A DNA stretch of 64,000 bases from Vibrio gelatinilyticus (GCF_022836845.1 NZ_JAJNNZ010000003.1:1-64000), one strand, 5' to 3'. Numbered from the stretch's first letter, positions 35,009-44,947 are shown. The notes: generated by a model from the letters alone, not told the origin. Numbers and translations are program-made.

Positions 35009-38000
35009 ATGACAAAAATGATCACTTCCCTAATACGTAGACTTTCTGATGGACTTAATCACGTCATCTTGTTGCTCGAAAGAAGACAAAGTAGCTCAAC
35101 TCAACGCTCGAAATTTGTAGATCTTGCTCCAACAGATGAGGCTGATGAAGAAGGGATATATGCAGAAGCGATAGAGTTCGCAATGAACAGTCCAAAGGTC
35201 TTCAATATCGCCATAACTGGACCCTACGGTTCAGGAAAAAGTAGCATAATTCAATCATTTCTTAAAAGATATAAGCGAGATGCACTACAGATATCACTAG
35301 CGACGTTTATTTCTGAAACTGATGAAAAAGGAGTTGGTGCAAATCGTCAGGAGATCGAAAGAAGTATTCTACAACAAATGCTCTATGGTGCTGATGCTAA
35401 TAAACTACCATTGTCTAGATTTAAGAGGATACAATCTCCTGATGTAACTTCAGTTATTAAATCTCTATTCATGACGCTTGGCATCCTATCGGTTGCGTAT
35501 GTCTATAATTTTCAGAAAGATATAGTCAATGGTGGTTACTTTACTCCATTTTCTCTTGAAAATTGGTTTAACTTAGGTGTTTTTTCTTTTTCAATTGTAT
35601 TTGCATGGGTCGTATTACACCGTTTTTATGTCGCGAGTTTTGGTTTGTCTCTCAAAGGTATTTCGCTGAAAGATGTCGAAATTAAACCAGCAAATGATGA
35701 CGAAACCTCAATATTGAATAGGCACCTAGATGAGATAATATATTTCTTTCAAAGAACTAATTACGATTTAGTTGTTATTGAGGATCTTGACCGATTTAAT
35801 AATGCTGATATCTTTGTAACCTTACGTGAAATAAATAGCTTAGTAAATTCCAACTCAGGAGTTAAAAGGCACATTAGGTTTCTCTATGCACTACGAGACG
35901 ATATGTTTGTCAACACTGAGCGGACTAAGTTTTTTGAGTTTATTATACCTGTTATCCCTATCATTAATACATCTAACTCTATAGACATGGTACTAGCTCA
36001 AGGGCAGCGATTATCACTTGATGTAGGTCTCGATAGGCAGTTTCTTCGCGAAGTATCTCGGTACTTAAATGATCTAAGATTGATTCAGAATATCTTCAAT
36101 GAATACAAGATTTACGTAGCTAATTTAGAAACGGACGGTGAAAACCTCCTCGATACTAATAAGCTATTAGCAGTTTTGATATACAAAAATGCCTACCCAA
36201 AAGATTTTGAACAACTCCACCGTGGCTTAGGTACTCTAGCCAAAATACTAGGCCTCCGAGACAAGCTAGTTGAAGCAGGAGAAAGAGAATATAGAAATAC
36301 AATTATGCGACTTGAAGAGACGCTTGAAGCAGGAGAGCGTCAAGTTCCCGTAGATCTAAAGGAACTACGAAATATATATGCTATGGCTTTATTAGAAAAG
36401 CTCCCACCTAATACATTATCTATAAATGTCAATCAAAACCATGCACAGTTCGTGGAAGTTTTTAAATTATCTTCATGTGATAATTTTGATGAACTTATTG
36501 AATCAAAGGTTATTTACTACAAATCTTCGAATAATAACAACATGCCGTCAATAAATGTGAGTAACCTACAGAATGAAGTAAACTCTATAAAGAGCTATCG
36601 ACAACGTAGAGAGGAAATTGAGGCTAAGGCAGAAGAGAACAAAACCAAGATTCTGAGTAAAATTCGCGACTTGCGGCCAAAGATTGCTTCAATTCGTACA
36701 GCTAAACTCAACGAGCTACTACGTGTCGACTCAGGCCACGAACATGACTTGTTCGAAGGCTTCGGCGACAACGGGGAACTAGCACGGTTTTTAATACTAG
36801 AAGGCTATTTGGATGATACGTACTATCAATACACATCACTTTTTCATTCAGGGCGAATGTCTCCAAATGACAATAAGTTTCTCATTCAAATACGTGCATT
36901 TATAACGCCAGAACCAGATTTCCCTATAGACAATCCACATGAAGTCATAGCTGCGATGAGAAGCGAAGATTTTCAACAAAGCTATGTCTTAAATGTTGTA
37001 CTCGTAGATAGCCTTTTGAGCGACCTGATTCGTTACCAAAGTCAAGTTCAGAAGTTGTTAAGTCATATTATGTCAGATTTTGAACGTTGTGAAGAATTCC
37101 TAGATACCTATTACTCTAGTGGGATTTACGTTAGGCAACTTCTTACTGAGTTAGCGACCAAATGGGGTCGTCTGATACCAGCGATGCTCTCAAGTCCCAA
37201 TAGCAAAGAGCATGTAATGAAACTGATATCGAATATACCGATAACAATGCTTAGATCGCATTCTAGGGATTTCGAAGAATTACCTGTATTTGTGTCAAAC
37301 AACCTAACTGAAATTTTGTTGAATTTGCCTGAACTAAAGCCGGAACGTCTTATATGCTTAGACTTTGAAGTCAAAGAGCTTTCGACGATCCAGCAGCACT
37401 CCGACATAGTTAATGCATTATTCGAGGAGGGTCTTTTCGCGCTTACGATGGGAAACATAGAGTTCATTTTTGAAGTGATTCTGATAGTTGATGATCGTGA
37501 ATCTCTATATAAAAACAACTACACAGCCATACGAAAAACAGAAAATAAAGTCCTGAATCAAAAGATTGAGGAGAACTTTGCTGACTATTTACAAAACATC
37601 CTTTTGCCTCTTAAAACTAACACAGAAGAAGATTCTGCTGCCATTCAAAGTGTTCTTATCCATGATGAACTTGAGCCAAGTGTTCTTAGGGCCTTCATCG
37701 AACAGCAGACTGCAAAATTACAGACTCTAGATCGCATCCCAGAAAGGATGTACTGCCCTCTATTCGAATCGAACAAAATACAGCCAAGCTGGAAAAATTG
37801 CCTTTCTTTTATTCAAAGTCCAGTTTTTTCAGAAGATGCCCTAACGACATTTCTAGATAGAGATGATGTTCGTACTGTCATTCTGAAACAAGCCATTCCG
37901 CTTGATGAAGAATCACAAAGCCTGCGCTCATTCATTCTTAAGGCGAACTCGCTTACAAATGCTAGTTATAGCGATTATATTCAGGCTTTACCTAGTATCT

Positions 38001-38629
38001 ATAAAACATTTCCGAGTGGCCTCGAACCTGGAAAGATTAGAATATTGATAGATCAGAAGAAAGTTAAGTTCTCAGAAGATAATTTTGATTCAATTGACGA
38101 GCACCGAGAGTTACAGATCCATTTTATTGCATCTTACATCGATGAATATCTAACAGAAAATGATGAATTTTTGCTGAGTGATAATTACTTAGAAAGTCTA
38201 CTTGAGACGGAAATTCCCGTTACAGCAAAGTTGAAAGTCATAGAGCAGATGGATTTATCCTCTCTTTCTGACAACAGCTCACGATCCGCGCTAATAGCTA
38301 ATATAATCGCTGAAAGTGATTTAAGACCAAAAAATGTCAATGAAGATTCGGCACGTGATTTAATAATCAACTCCTCTCCTATTGAAATCCAAATATTGTT
38401 GTTAAATAGATTCCATACTTTGGTTTCAGATGATGAAGTTCGTCGCATATTGAAAAAACTTCCAGATCCATATTGTGAAATAAAAACTGGGTATAGATCG
38501 CCGCGACTCATGGACAACCAACAGAATCAAGAGTTAGTTAGATGGCTTGAATCTAGGAGAATTATTTCATCTTGGAAAAAGGATATAATATTTGATGACA
38601 AAATTAAGGTGAATCTCTTCAGGCGCTAA
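35009..38629 (+). CDS. YobI/KAP-type P-loop NTPase, large membrane-anchored
   Basis: A 1206-residue protein. Walker A is GPYGSGKSS (71-79) and Walker B LVVIEDLDRF (254-263). Two membrane helices (about 150-167 and 188-207) are inserted between them, the hallmark of KAP-type NTPases. The sensor region ALRDDMF follows near 290. The C-terminal 700 residues are helical, Glu/Lys-rich with repeated leucine patterns (LPELKPERLICLDFEVKELS), and may be a target-recognition solenoid. The plan fits the YobI family. KAP and related NTPases are often found in defence islands, and PifA is a KAP member that blocks phage T7. No toxin or nuclease domain is apparent. AT-rich and monocistronic. Confidence 0.78.
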   Translation: MTKMITSLIRRLSDGLNHVILLLERRQSSSTQRSKFVDLAPTDEADEEGIYAEAIEFAMNSPKVFNIAITGPYGSGKSSIIQSFLKRYKRDALQISLATFISETDEKGVGANRQEIERSILQQMLYGADANKLPLSRFKRIQSPDVTSVIKSLFMTLGILSVAYVYNFQKDIVNGGYFTPFSLENWFNLGVFSFSIVFAWVVLHRFYVASFGLSLKGISLKDVEIKPANDDETSILNRHLDEIIYFFQRTNYDLVVIEDLDRFNNADIFVTLREINSLVNSNSGVKRHIRFLYALRDDMFVNTERTKFFEFIIPVIPIINTSNSIDMVLAQGQRLSLDVGLDRQFLREVSRYLNDLRLIQNIFNEYKIYVANLETDGENLLDTNKLLAVLIYKNAYPKDFEQLHRGLGTLAKILGLRDKLVEAGEREYRNTIMRLEETLEAGERQVPVDLKELRNIYAMALLEKLPPNTLSINVNQNHAQFVEVFKLSSCDNFDELIESKVIYYKSSNNNNMPSINVSNLQNEVNSIKSYRQRREEIEAKAEENKTKILSKIRDLRPKIASIRTAKLNELLRVDSGHEHDLFEGFGDNGELARFLILEGYLDDTYYQYTSLFHSGRMSPNDNKFLIQIRAFITPEPDFPIDNPHEVIAAMRSEDFQQSYVLNVVLVDSLLSDLIRYQSQVQKLLSHIMSDFERCEEFLDTYYSSGIYVRQLLTELATKWGRLIPAMLSSPNSKEHVMKLISNIPITMLRSHSRDFEELPVFVSNNLTEILLNLPELKPERLICLDFEVKELSTIQQHSDIVNALFEEGLFALTMGNIEFIFEVILIVDDRESLYKNNYTAIRKTENKVLNQKIEENFADYLQNILLPLKTNTEEDSAAIQSVLIHDELEPSVLRAFIEQQTAKLQTLDRIPERMYCPLFESNKIQPSWKNCLSFIQSPVFSEDALTTFLDRDDVRTVILKQAIPLDEESQSLRSFILKANSLTNASYSDYIQALPSIYKTFPSGLEPGKIRILIDQKKVKFSEDNFDSIDEHRELQIHFIASYIDEYLTENDEFLLSDNYLESLLETEIPVTAKLKVIEQMDLSSLSDNSSRSALIANIIAESDLRPKNVNEDSARDLIINSSPIEIQILLLNRFHTLVSDDEVRRILKKLPDPYCEIKTGYRSPRLMDNQQNQELVRWLESRRIISSWKKDIIFDDKIKVNLFRR

Positions 38630-39427
38630 ATTGAATTTTGAAGCGCTGTGTGTGCTCTAGACAATTGTCTGGAAACAGAGTTATAGGCGAGTTTCAACAA
38701 TACTCATGATGGTTACCTTACCTACTATCATTTTTGATCTGTCCTAGTCACGCTGGACACTAAGTCAATGACTTTCCATACCTGTGCTTATTCATTACTT
38801 TCTAATTTAGTAAAGTCACTGACACAGAAATGTCCAGAAACATTTTACAGAGCCACGCTTTGGGACAGCCGCTCTTGGCGAACCATGTCCTTGTCCCAAG
38901 GCGAGTTAGTGTCCTTGCTGATAACAGAATTTACAGCTTCGTTTTGAACTGAATTGATTATTCCTATTAATGGAGCCGCAAACTGGATCATGAACTACTT
39001 ATAAGCACCACTAGTCGAAAGGACATCAATGCAAGCGATAAACGCATTTTTTAATTACTGAGTCCGGCTATACTGTTTGGGTCAACGTAAGAAAACGCAA
39101 TCACTGGTAACAAATACCCCGACATGACGGCATTTCGTGGTAGGTAGTTGTTCATCATTGATCATCAATCACTTGAAAAAGTGCTAGAAAAATCAGATAG
39201 CAGGAACACTACCGATACCCTTTTACAAAAGTACTATCTAAGACTCATCATTTCGGATGGAAAGCAGATAATAGAGAATGAATAAACCGACGATGATTTA
39301 GGTTTTACCTTAGATACAACTTTGCGACTCTGCTCTATATAAAGGAGGATCAATAGTCACTGTTGACTTTACTTAGGATAAGAGCGTAATTCTTTTCAAA
39401 AGAATCAAGGAAAAACAGGAGCTGTAC
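38630..39427. other. About 800 bp of non-coding, probably decayed DNA
   Basis: It holds several TGTCC/GGACA motifs, including TGTCC-N10-GGACA (38740-38759), a stem TTGGGAC/GTCCCAA (38860-38899) and one broken reading frame listed separately. No intact gene is seen. It forms the right edge of the AT-rich island. Confidence 0.45.
39124..39285 (+). pseudogene. Small coding remnant with an in-frame amber codon
   Basis: Starting at the ATG at 39124, seven codons are followed by TAG (39145-39147). The same frame then stays open for 45 codons with protein-like sequence (LFIIDHQSLEKVLEKSD, LLQKYYLRLIISDGKQII) and stops at 39285. This looks like the tail of a degraded gene. I do not recognise it. Confidence 0.25.
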
Positions 39428-39763
39428 ATGCTTATTACATTTCGCTGTAAAAGCTATGCTAACGTCACAATGTTCGGTGACATTGGGCTACAAATTATAA
39501 AGATGATGGGCCACAGTGGCACATTACCCGGTGCTATTCTTGCCCCAGATCTCCCTGAGGCAATTTCTAAATTAACGTTGGCACTCGCTGCCGAAAGTAC
39601 AGCAACTCAAAAAAACACTTCAGCCACTGGTGATGTTGAAGACGATGAAGAGGAAGCCTTATCTGAACAGGTAGTAAGCCTGAATCTCCGAGCCATTCCA
39701 TTAATAGAATTATTAAAGTCTGCGATAGATGCGCAATGCGATGTCATGTGGGATACCCCATAA
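39428..39763 (+). CDS. DUF1840 family protein
   Basis: A 111-residue protein beginning MLITFRCKSYANVTMFGDIG, with KMMGHSGTLPGAILAPDLPE and the end NLRAIPLIELLKSAIDAQ...VMW. I recognise the DUF1840 pattern (VTMFGD...MMGHSGT.PGA...PLIELL). Function unknown. An acidic linker separates the two conserved parts. AGGAG lies upstream of the ATG. It is probably core chromosome to the right of the island. Confidence 0.82.
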   Translation: MLITFRCKSYANVTMFGDIGLQIIKMMGHSGTLPGAILAPDLPEAISKLTLALAAESTATQKNTSATGDVEDDEEEALSEQVVSLNLRAIPLIELLKSAIDAQCDVMWDTP

Positions 39764-39891
39764 CACTTGCTTCAGGCAAACTAGGATGCTCTAAGTAATG
39801 ACACAGTGGTCAACTAATCTATTAGTTTTGCATTAGAGCAAGCACCCTCTATCGTCTAATTATCTTTTATTAGCGTGCCCCCCCTTTTGGT

Positions 39892-40836
39892 TTAGCAATT
39901 AGAACGCGTTTGCATGGGCGACTCACCAAATAATTGCTTGTAGCTCTGGCAAAAATGTCCCAGATGGAAAAAACCAAAATCAAAGGCGATTTCATTTATG
40001 CAGCGTTGCTCGCTTGGGTTTTGCAGAATGCGCCGTACCTGGTTGAGACGTACGCCTTGTATAAATTGTTTTGGTGAAATGTCACAACAGGATTCAAAGG
40101 TGTATTGCAGCGTGCGACGACTAACATGAACAGCATCGCATAGCTCCGTCACGGTGATGGGTTTACGGTACTGCGAGTTATCTAGGTACTGTCTAATTCG
40201 ACGCATCGTAAGCTCACGTTGTGTGGTATTGGCTTTTTGAATGTTTTGGCTAGACGATTGAGCGAATAACTCGACCAACATATCTTGAATAATGGCTTGA
40301 TGAGTGTGAAAAGACCAACGAGGTGAACTCGGGGAGAGTAGCAGCGACAAGTAAGCTTTTGTTTGTTGGGTGTAGTGTTGAGAACAACTAAGGAAGTGGC
40401 TCTTGTTGGTTAAGGATTCAAGTTCTAGCTGTTGCTGAATCATCTCAACTAGCGCTGGGCTGATGACAAGCCCATAAATGGAAAAGGTTTCTGGCGTGAG
40501 CAGCTCAAAATCGACCCCAGCCTCACGGATTAAAATGCTATCAGGGTTACCTTGCGCATGGTTGATGTGTGAAGGTCTATTGTTAGCACTGAGCCCTAAC
40601 CAGATCCCTTCATTAATACGACATTGCTGCTTGAGCTTTCGGTTGCTGTCTTCTCGAAACAGGTGCACGTGAGAGAATTTTCGTTCACGGATATGACCTA
40701 GAAAACTTCCTCGACTCAGTTGGTCATATTCTTGCTGCCAGTTGGAGAGGCTGGCTGCCTGCTGATTTGCATCAAATGTGTTGAATGTGCACAAATCAGG
40801 TGCATAACACATTGATTCTTTATATTTTATCATCAT
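39892..40836 (-). CDS. eutR: AraC-family regulator of ethanolamine use (EutR-like)
   Basis: A 314-residue protein with a variable N-terminal sensor domain and a C-terminal AraC domain: VTELCDAVHVSRRTLQYTFE, then INEIAFDFGFFHLGHFCQSY. E. coli EutR activates the eut operon when ethanolamine and adenosylcobalamin are both present. The gene is transcribed away from eutB across a short promoter region, which is the main reason for the name. The direct targets are inferred. Confidence 0.72.
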   Translation of the reverse strand: MMIKYKESMCYAPDLCTFNTFDANQQAASLSNWQQEYDQLSRGSFLGHIRERKFSHVHLFREDSNRKLKQQCRINEGIWLGLSANNRPSHINHAQGNPDSILIREAGVDFELLTPETFSIYGLVISPALVEMIQQQLELESLTNKSHFLSCSQHYTQQTKAYLSLLLSPSSPRWSFHTHQAIIQDMLVELFAQSSSQNIQKANTTQRELTMRRIRQYLDNSQYRKPITVTELCDAVHVSRRTLQYTFESCCDISPKQFIQGVRLNQVRRILQNPSEQRCINEIAFDFGFFHLGHFCQSYKQLFGESPMQTRSNC

Positions 40837-41012
40837 TTTATGACCTATTTATGTGACCCACTTTAGCGCAATTTGTTTTTAACTTGCTGTTTATTAGTGT
40901 TTTTTCATGTTTGCCGATTCTTGATATCAATTCGGTTCAAAAATTGCTCAATTACCCTTATATGCAAAATGTTATTGAGCAAGAACTGAACCAGTTTATG
41001 AAGAGGGTATTT

Positions 41013-42425
41013 ATGACAGCAGCTTATCGCCGGCAACAAGGACATCTGGTTTTTAACTTTGAGTCGTTAGCAGACCTAATGGCAAAGGCGACGCCAGAGC
41101 GTTCAGGGGATACTTTGGCTGGTGTATCTGCAACCTCTGCTGCTGAGCGTGTCGTCGCTCAGATGACATTGGCAGACTTACCCCTTAAGACGTTTTTAAA
41201 TGAGGCGGTGATCCCCTATGAGAGTGATGAAATCACTCGATTGATCATGGATAGCCATGATAGAGAGGCGTTTAAAGCGGTTGAACACCTTACCGTGGGA
41301 GACTTTCGTAACTGGCTGCTAAGTGATGAAGCCGATAGTTCCACGCTTGCACAACTGCGGTCTGGCCTGACTCCAGAAATGGTCGCTGCAGTGAGTAAGA
41401 TCATGCGTAATCAGGATCTGATTCAGGTGGCAAAAAAATGTCGGGTAGTGACTGCGTTTCGTAACACCATCGGTTTGCCTAGTCGTTTATCTACCCGTCT
41501 ACAGCCCAATCATCCAACCGACTCTCTCAATGGCATTGCTGCCAGTATTTTTGATGGGTTGATGTATGGCAATGGTGATGCAGTGATCGGCATTAACCCA
41601 GCGACAGATAATGTATCGCAGGCGGTTAAGTTAATGAACCTGATGGAAGAGGTCATTCAGCACTACCAGATCCCGACCCAATCTTGCGTATTGACCCACG
41701 TCACCAACACGATTGAAGCGATTGAGATGGGCGCTCCGGTGGATCTCGTTTTTCAATCTATTGGTGGCACTCAAGGTACGAACGATACCTTTGGTATTAA
41801 CCTTTCGATGCTTAAAGAGGCAAACGAGGCGGCGCTTTCGCTTAACCGAGGTACCGTTGGAAGTAATGTTATGTACTTTGAAACTGGGCAAGGGACAGCA
41901 CTCTCTGCTAATGCTTTTCATGGTGTGGATCAACAAACTTGTGAGGCACGAGCTTATGCCGTAGCGCGTCATTTTAATCCACTGCTGGTGAATACCGTGG
42001 TTGGCTTCATCGGCCCTGAGTATCTCTTTGATGGAAAACAGATTATTCGAGCAGGGCTTGAGGACCATTTTTGTGGCAAATTGCTTGGCCTGCCGATGGG
42101 GTGTGATATCTGCTACACCAACCATGCCTATGCCGATCAAAACGATATGGATAATTTGCTGACGTTACTTGGTGTCGCTGAGTGCTCGTTCATTATGGGT
42201 ATTCCGGGCTCTGATGACATCATGCTCAATTACCAAACGACCTCGTTTCATGATGCGCTCTATGCACGCAAGGTGTTGGGTTTAAAACCTGCACCAGAGT
42301 TTGAGCAGTGGCTTACTCAGATGCAGATTTTTGATGATGTTAAAGAGGTGCGTCTGAATGATCGACTCTCCGGCTCATTTGCTGGTGCTATAGCACAACT
42401 TAGTGGAGGGCGCGTACATGGGTAA
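41013..42425 (+). CDS. eutB: Ethanolamine ammonia-lyase large subunit
   Basis: With EutC it splits ethanolamine into acetaldehyde and ammonia by an adenosylcobalamin radical mechanism. The 470-residue barrel matches EutB: ERSGDTLAGVSATSAAERV, LTPEMVAAVSKI, TIGLPSRLSTRLQPNHPTDS, YFETGQGTALSA, VNTVVGFIGPEYLFDGKQII, MGCDICYTNHAYADQN and DDIMLNYQTTSFHDAL. The start at 41013 has GAGGG five bases upstream. The frame is open 43 codons further left, but that part does not resemble the family. It overlaps eutC by eight bases. Confidence 0.94.
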   Translation: MTAAYRRQQGHLVFNFESLADLMAKATPERSGDTLAGVSATSAAERVVAQMTLADLPLKTFLNEAVIPYESDEITRLIMDSHDREAFKAVEHLTVGDFRNWLLSDEADSSTLAQLRSGLTPEMVAAVSKIMRNQDLIQVAKKCRVVTAFRNTIGLPSRLSTRLQPNHPTDSLNGIAASIFDGLMYGNGDAVIGINPATDNVSQAVKLMNLMEEVIQHYQIPTQSCVLTHVTNTIEAIEMGAPVDLVFQSIGGTQGTNDTFGINLSMLKEANEAALSLNRGTVGSNVMYFETGQGTALSANAFHGVDQQTCEARAYAVARHFNPLLVNTVVGFIGPEYLFDGKQIIRAGLEDHFCGKLLGLPMGCDICYTNHAYADQNDMDNLLTLLGVAECSFIMGIPGSDDIMLNYQTTSFHDALYARKVLGLKPAPEFEQWLTQMQIFDDVKEVRLNDRLSGSFAGAIAQLSGGRVHG

Positions 42426-43287
42426 GGTGGTTTCTATGGCAAAGCATTCCGCTTCCGAGTTGGTGACTAAAAACCCTTGGCACGAGCTTAGAGATTTTAC
42501 ATCGGCACGTATTGCACTGGGTCGAAGTGGAAATAGTGTACCAACCAAAGAGTTGCTTTCTTTTCAGCTCGACCATGCACAGGCGATGGATGCTGTTCAC
42601 TGCGCCTTAGATGTGGATGCATTAGTTGATCACCTCGCGCAATCAAACTCTGTCATTCAACACACTTCTCAGCCACCAATCAAGGCGCATAGCAAAGCGA
42701 CAGACAGGTTCATGTATCTGCAAAGGCCAGATCTTGGTCGTCAGCTTGATGATGTCTGTTGGGAACAGCTGCAAGCCACTTATCGCTCAGAATCTTCCCC
42801 GTTTGATCTCGCGATAGTGGTAGCTGATGGCTTGTCTTCAATTGCCATTCAAAGCCATGCAAAGCAAGTCATTGAACGTCTGCTTTCTTTATTAGGGGAA
42901 GAAAAAATGCCGTGGCGTGTTGCTCCAATTACTGTAGTGAGTCAGGGCCGAGTGGCGGTAGGAGATGATGTTTGCGAGTGCTTACAAGCGAAGATGGTGG
43001 TGATCTTGATTGGTGAGCGTCCGGGGCTGACCTCTTCGGATAGCATGGGTATGTACCTGACTTGGCAGGCAAGAAGAGGAGCAAAAGACTCTGATAGGAA
43101 CTGCATTTCTAATATTCGCCCACAGGGGTTGGTCTATGAGGATGCGTGTAATCGGGCGGTATACCTATTGAAAGAAGCCCGTCGACTAGAGCTTTCTGGG
43201 GTCAACCTTAAAGACCGTTCTAGTGTCGAGGAAGAGGGTGGTGAGCAGTTAGAAGACAAGCAAATAGGCAATTTTTTAATTGGATAA
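42418..43287 (+). CDS. eutC: Ethanolamine ammonia-lyase small subunit
   Basis: It supplies much of the cobalamin-binding surface of the lyase. From the ATG at 42418 (GGAGG seven bases upstream) it has 289 residues: ARIALGRSGNSVPTKELLSF, DHAQAMDAVH, DLAIVVADGLSSIAIQSHAK, and IGERPGLTSSDSMGMYLTWQ. The C-terminus extends with an acidic tail (SSVEEEGGEQLEDKQ) that is unusual. The overlap with eutB implies coupled translation. No EutA reactivase is encoded nearby, so inactivated enzyme would need another route to regain cofactor. Confidence 0.94.
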   Translation: MGKVVSMAKHSASELVTKNPWHELRDFTSARIALGRSGNSVPTKELLSFQLDHAQAMDAVHCALDVDALVDHLAQSNSVIQHTSQPPIKAHSKATDRFMYLQRPDLGRQLDDVCWEQLQATYRSESSPFDLAIVVADGLSSIAIQSHAKQVIERLLSLLGEEKMPWRVAPITVVSQGRVAVGDDVCECLQAKMVVILIGERPGLTSSDSMGMYLTWQARRGAKDSDRNCISNIRPQGLVYEDACNRAVYLLKEARRLELSGVNLKDRSSVEEEGGEQLEDKQIGNFLIG

Positions 43288-43304
43288 AAATAGAGGGATT
43301 TACA

Positions 43305-44702
43305 ATGTCAGAACATCAAGAATATTTGGCGCAAAGACAGCTTAAGAGGGGCACTGCAGGGTGGATTTTGTTAGCAGGATTAGGGGTTTCATATGTGATC
43401 TCTGGTGACTTTGCTGGCTGGAACTTTGGTATCGGTCAAGCCGGTTGGGGAGGTTTTCTTATTGCAGCAATTGCTATGGCGGTGATGTACTTCACCCTTG
43501 TCCTTTCTTTGGCGGAGATGTCTGCGGCTATCCCTGCTGCTGGCGGTGGCTATAGTTTTGCTCGACAAGCAATGGGTCCAACGGGTGGATTTTTTACCGG
43601 TTTGTCTGTCTTAATTGAGTACGCTCTTGCACCTGCAGCGATTGTCATTTTTATTGGCTCTGCTGTGAATGAATTGATGGGTATTGATGGCCCACTTGTT
43701 TACGCGATCTTTTATGCCATCTTTATCGGTATTCATATGGCAGGGGTGGGAGAAGCTCTGAAAGTCATGATGGTCATCAGTGGGTTAGCCGTGCTAGCAA
43801 TTCTTATGACGGCTGGCGTATTGGTTACTGAGTTTGATGCTAGCAAGCTGTTTGATATCGCTCCAACAACCGCACAAGCTACAGAGTTACTGCCTTTTGG
43901 TTGGTATGGTGTGTGGGCAGCACTGCCGTTTGCAATGTGGCTGTTTCTGGCGGTAGAAGGTGTACCACTGGCTGCTGAAGAAGCGAAAAACCCGGCTAAG
44001 GATGTACCTAAGGGTATTATCGGCGCAATGCTATTCTTGCTGGTAACTGCCACTTTAGTGGTTCTGCTGCTAGCGGGTGCGGTGGGTTCAGAGGTGATTG
44101 CAAATAGTGCCGTTCCACTGGTTGATGCCTTGAAGTTAACTGGTAACCCAACGGTTGCAACGGCTGTTAACATACTCGGGCTTGCAGGACTCATTGCTTC
44201 ATTCTTCTCGATTATTTACGGTTACAGCCGCTTGGTATTTGCATTGTCGCGTGCGGGTTACCTGCCGAAAAGCCTATCGCTAACGAACAAAAATAAGGTG
44301 CCTGCTCGTGCTTTAGTGGTACCGGGTGTGTTTGGTTTCGTTGTGTCATTAACCGGAGAGGGCGACCTGATTTTGGCGATGGCAGTCGTGGGGGCGACGG
44401 TATCTTATGCGTTAATGTCGCTTAGCCATATCTTGTTGCGTATCAAGCAACCAGAGCTTCATCGTCCATACAAAACACCGGGTGGCATGCTAACATCTGG
44501 CACATCCCTTGTGCTATCACTTATCGCAATGACGGGTGTTTACGCTTTTGACCCGTCTGCATTCTTTATGACCATCGGGCTATTTGTAGTGGGTGGTGCG
44601 TATTATGGTTTATACAGCCGCAATAAACTGGTCGCAACGACAGCAGAGGAGGAATTTGAGATGTTGTCTGTTGCAGAGAAGGAGCTTGAGGCTATTAACT
44701 AG
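43305..44702 (+). CDS. eat: Ethanolamine permease, APC superfamily
   Basis: A 465-residue protein with about twelve membrane helices: WILLAGLGVSYVISGDFAGW and FGIGQAGWGGFLIAAIAMAV near the start, SLAEMSAAIPAAGGGYSFAR, WLFLAVEGVPLAAEEAKNPA and IYGYSRLVFALSRAGYLP. These are the signatures of the ethanolamine permease branch of the amino acid-polyamine-organocation superfamily. It lies 17 bp after eutC and ends the operon. The set permease plus lyase plus regulator is the compact form of ethanolamine use. Confidence 0.92.
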   Translation: MSEHQEYLAQRQLKRGTAGWILLAGLGVSYVISGDFAGWNFGIGQAGWGGFLIAAIAMAVMYFTLVLSLAEMSAAIPAAGGGYSFARQAMGPTGGFFTGLSVLIEYALAPAAIVIFIGSAVNELMGIDGPLVYAIFYAIFIGIHMAGVGEALKVMMVISGLAVLAILMTAGVLVTEFDASKLFDIAPTTAQATELLPFGWYGVWAALPFAMWLFLAVEGVPLAAEEAKNPAKDVPKGIIGAMLFLLVTATLVVLLLAGAVGSEVIANSAVPLVDALKLTGNPTVATAVNILGLAGLIASFFSIIYGYSRLVFALSRAGYLPKSLSLTNKNKVPARALVVPGVFGFVVSLTGEGDLILAMAVVGATVSYALMSLSHILLRIKQPELHRPYKTPGGMLTSGTSLVLSLIAMTGVYAFDPSAFFMTIGLFVVGGAYYGLYSRNKLVATTAEEEFEMLSVAEKELEAIN

Positions 44703-44723
44703 GTTTAATTTCCACAAATATTT

Positions 44724-44752
44724 TAGGCTCCAGTTCCTTGCTGGAGCCTTTA
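44724..44752 (+). terminator. Terminator of the eutBC-permease operon
   Basis: GGCTCCAG (44726-44733) and CTGGAGCC (44741-44748) form a perfect 8-bp stem followed by TTTATT. Confidence 0.8.
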
Positions 44753-44912
44753 TTAAACTACTGTAGTCACTTCCATGAACAACCCAACTAACCATCACCT
44801 CTAACGAGAAATATTGATTCAGAAAATAGTGGCGTTTTAGAGCCATTTTCTTAGGACGTTAATGGCTAAAAACGTGTCACAACGCGCTTGCATTAGATTC
44901 TGCGCCAAGTGT

Positions 44913-44947
44913 GGAATGACGGCTGTTGGTGTCGAACGGAATGACGG
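44913..44947. repeat. Fragment of the dispersed hairpin repeat
   Basis: GGAATGACGG occurs twice (44913-44922 and 44938-44947). Its complement CCGTCATTCC is the core flank in every unit of the 112-bp array at 30.3 kb. This looks like a decayed copy of the same element family. Confidence 0.45.

Noticed and set aside
30233-38844. TGTCCAGA-N3-ATTTTA at 30233 and 38831 as direct repeats (att sites) of the island
   Set aside because: Only 14 defined bases match, which is expected by chance several times in a 64-kb window; no integrase lies at either end.
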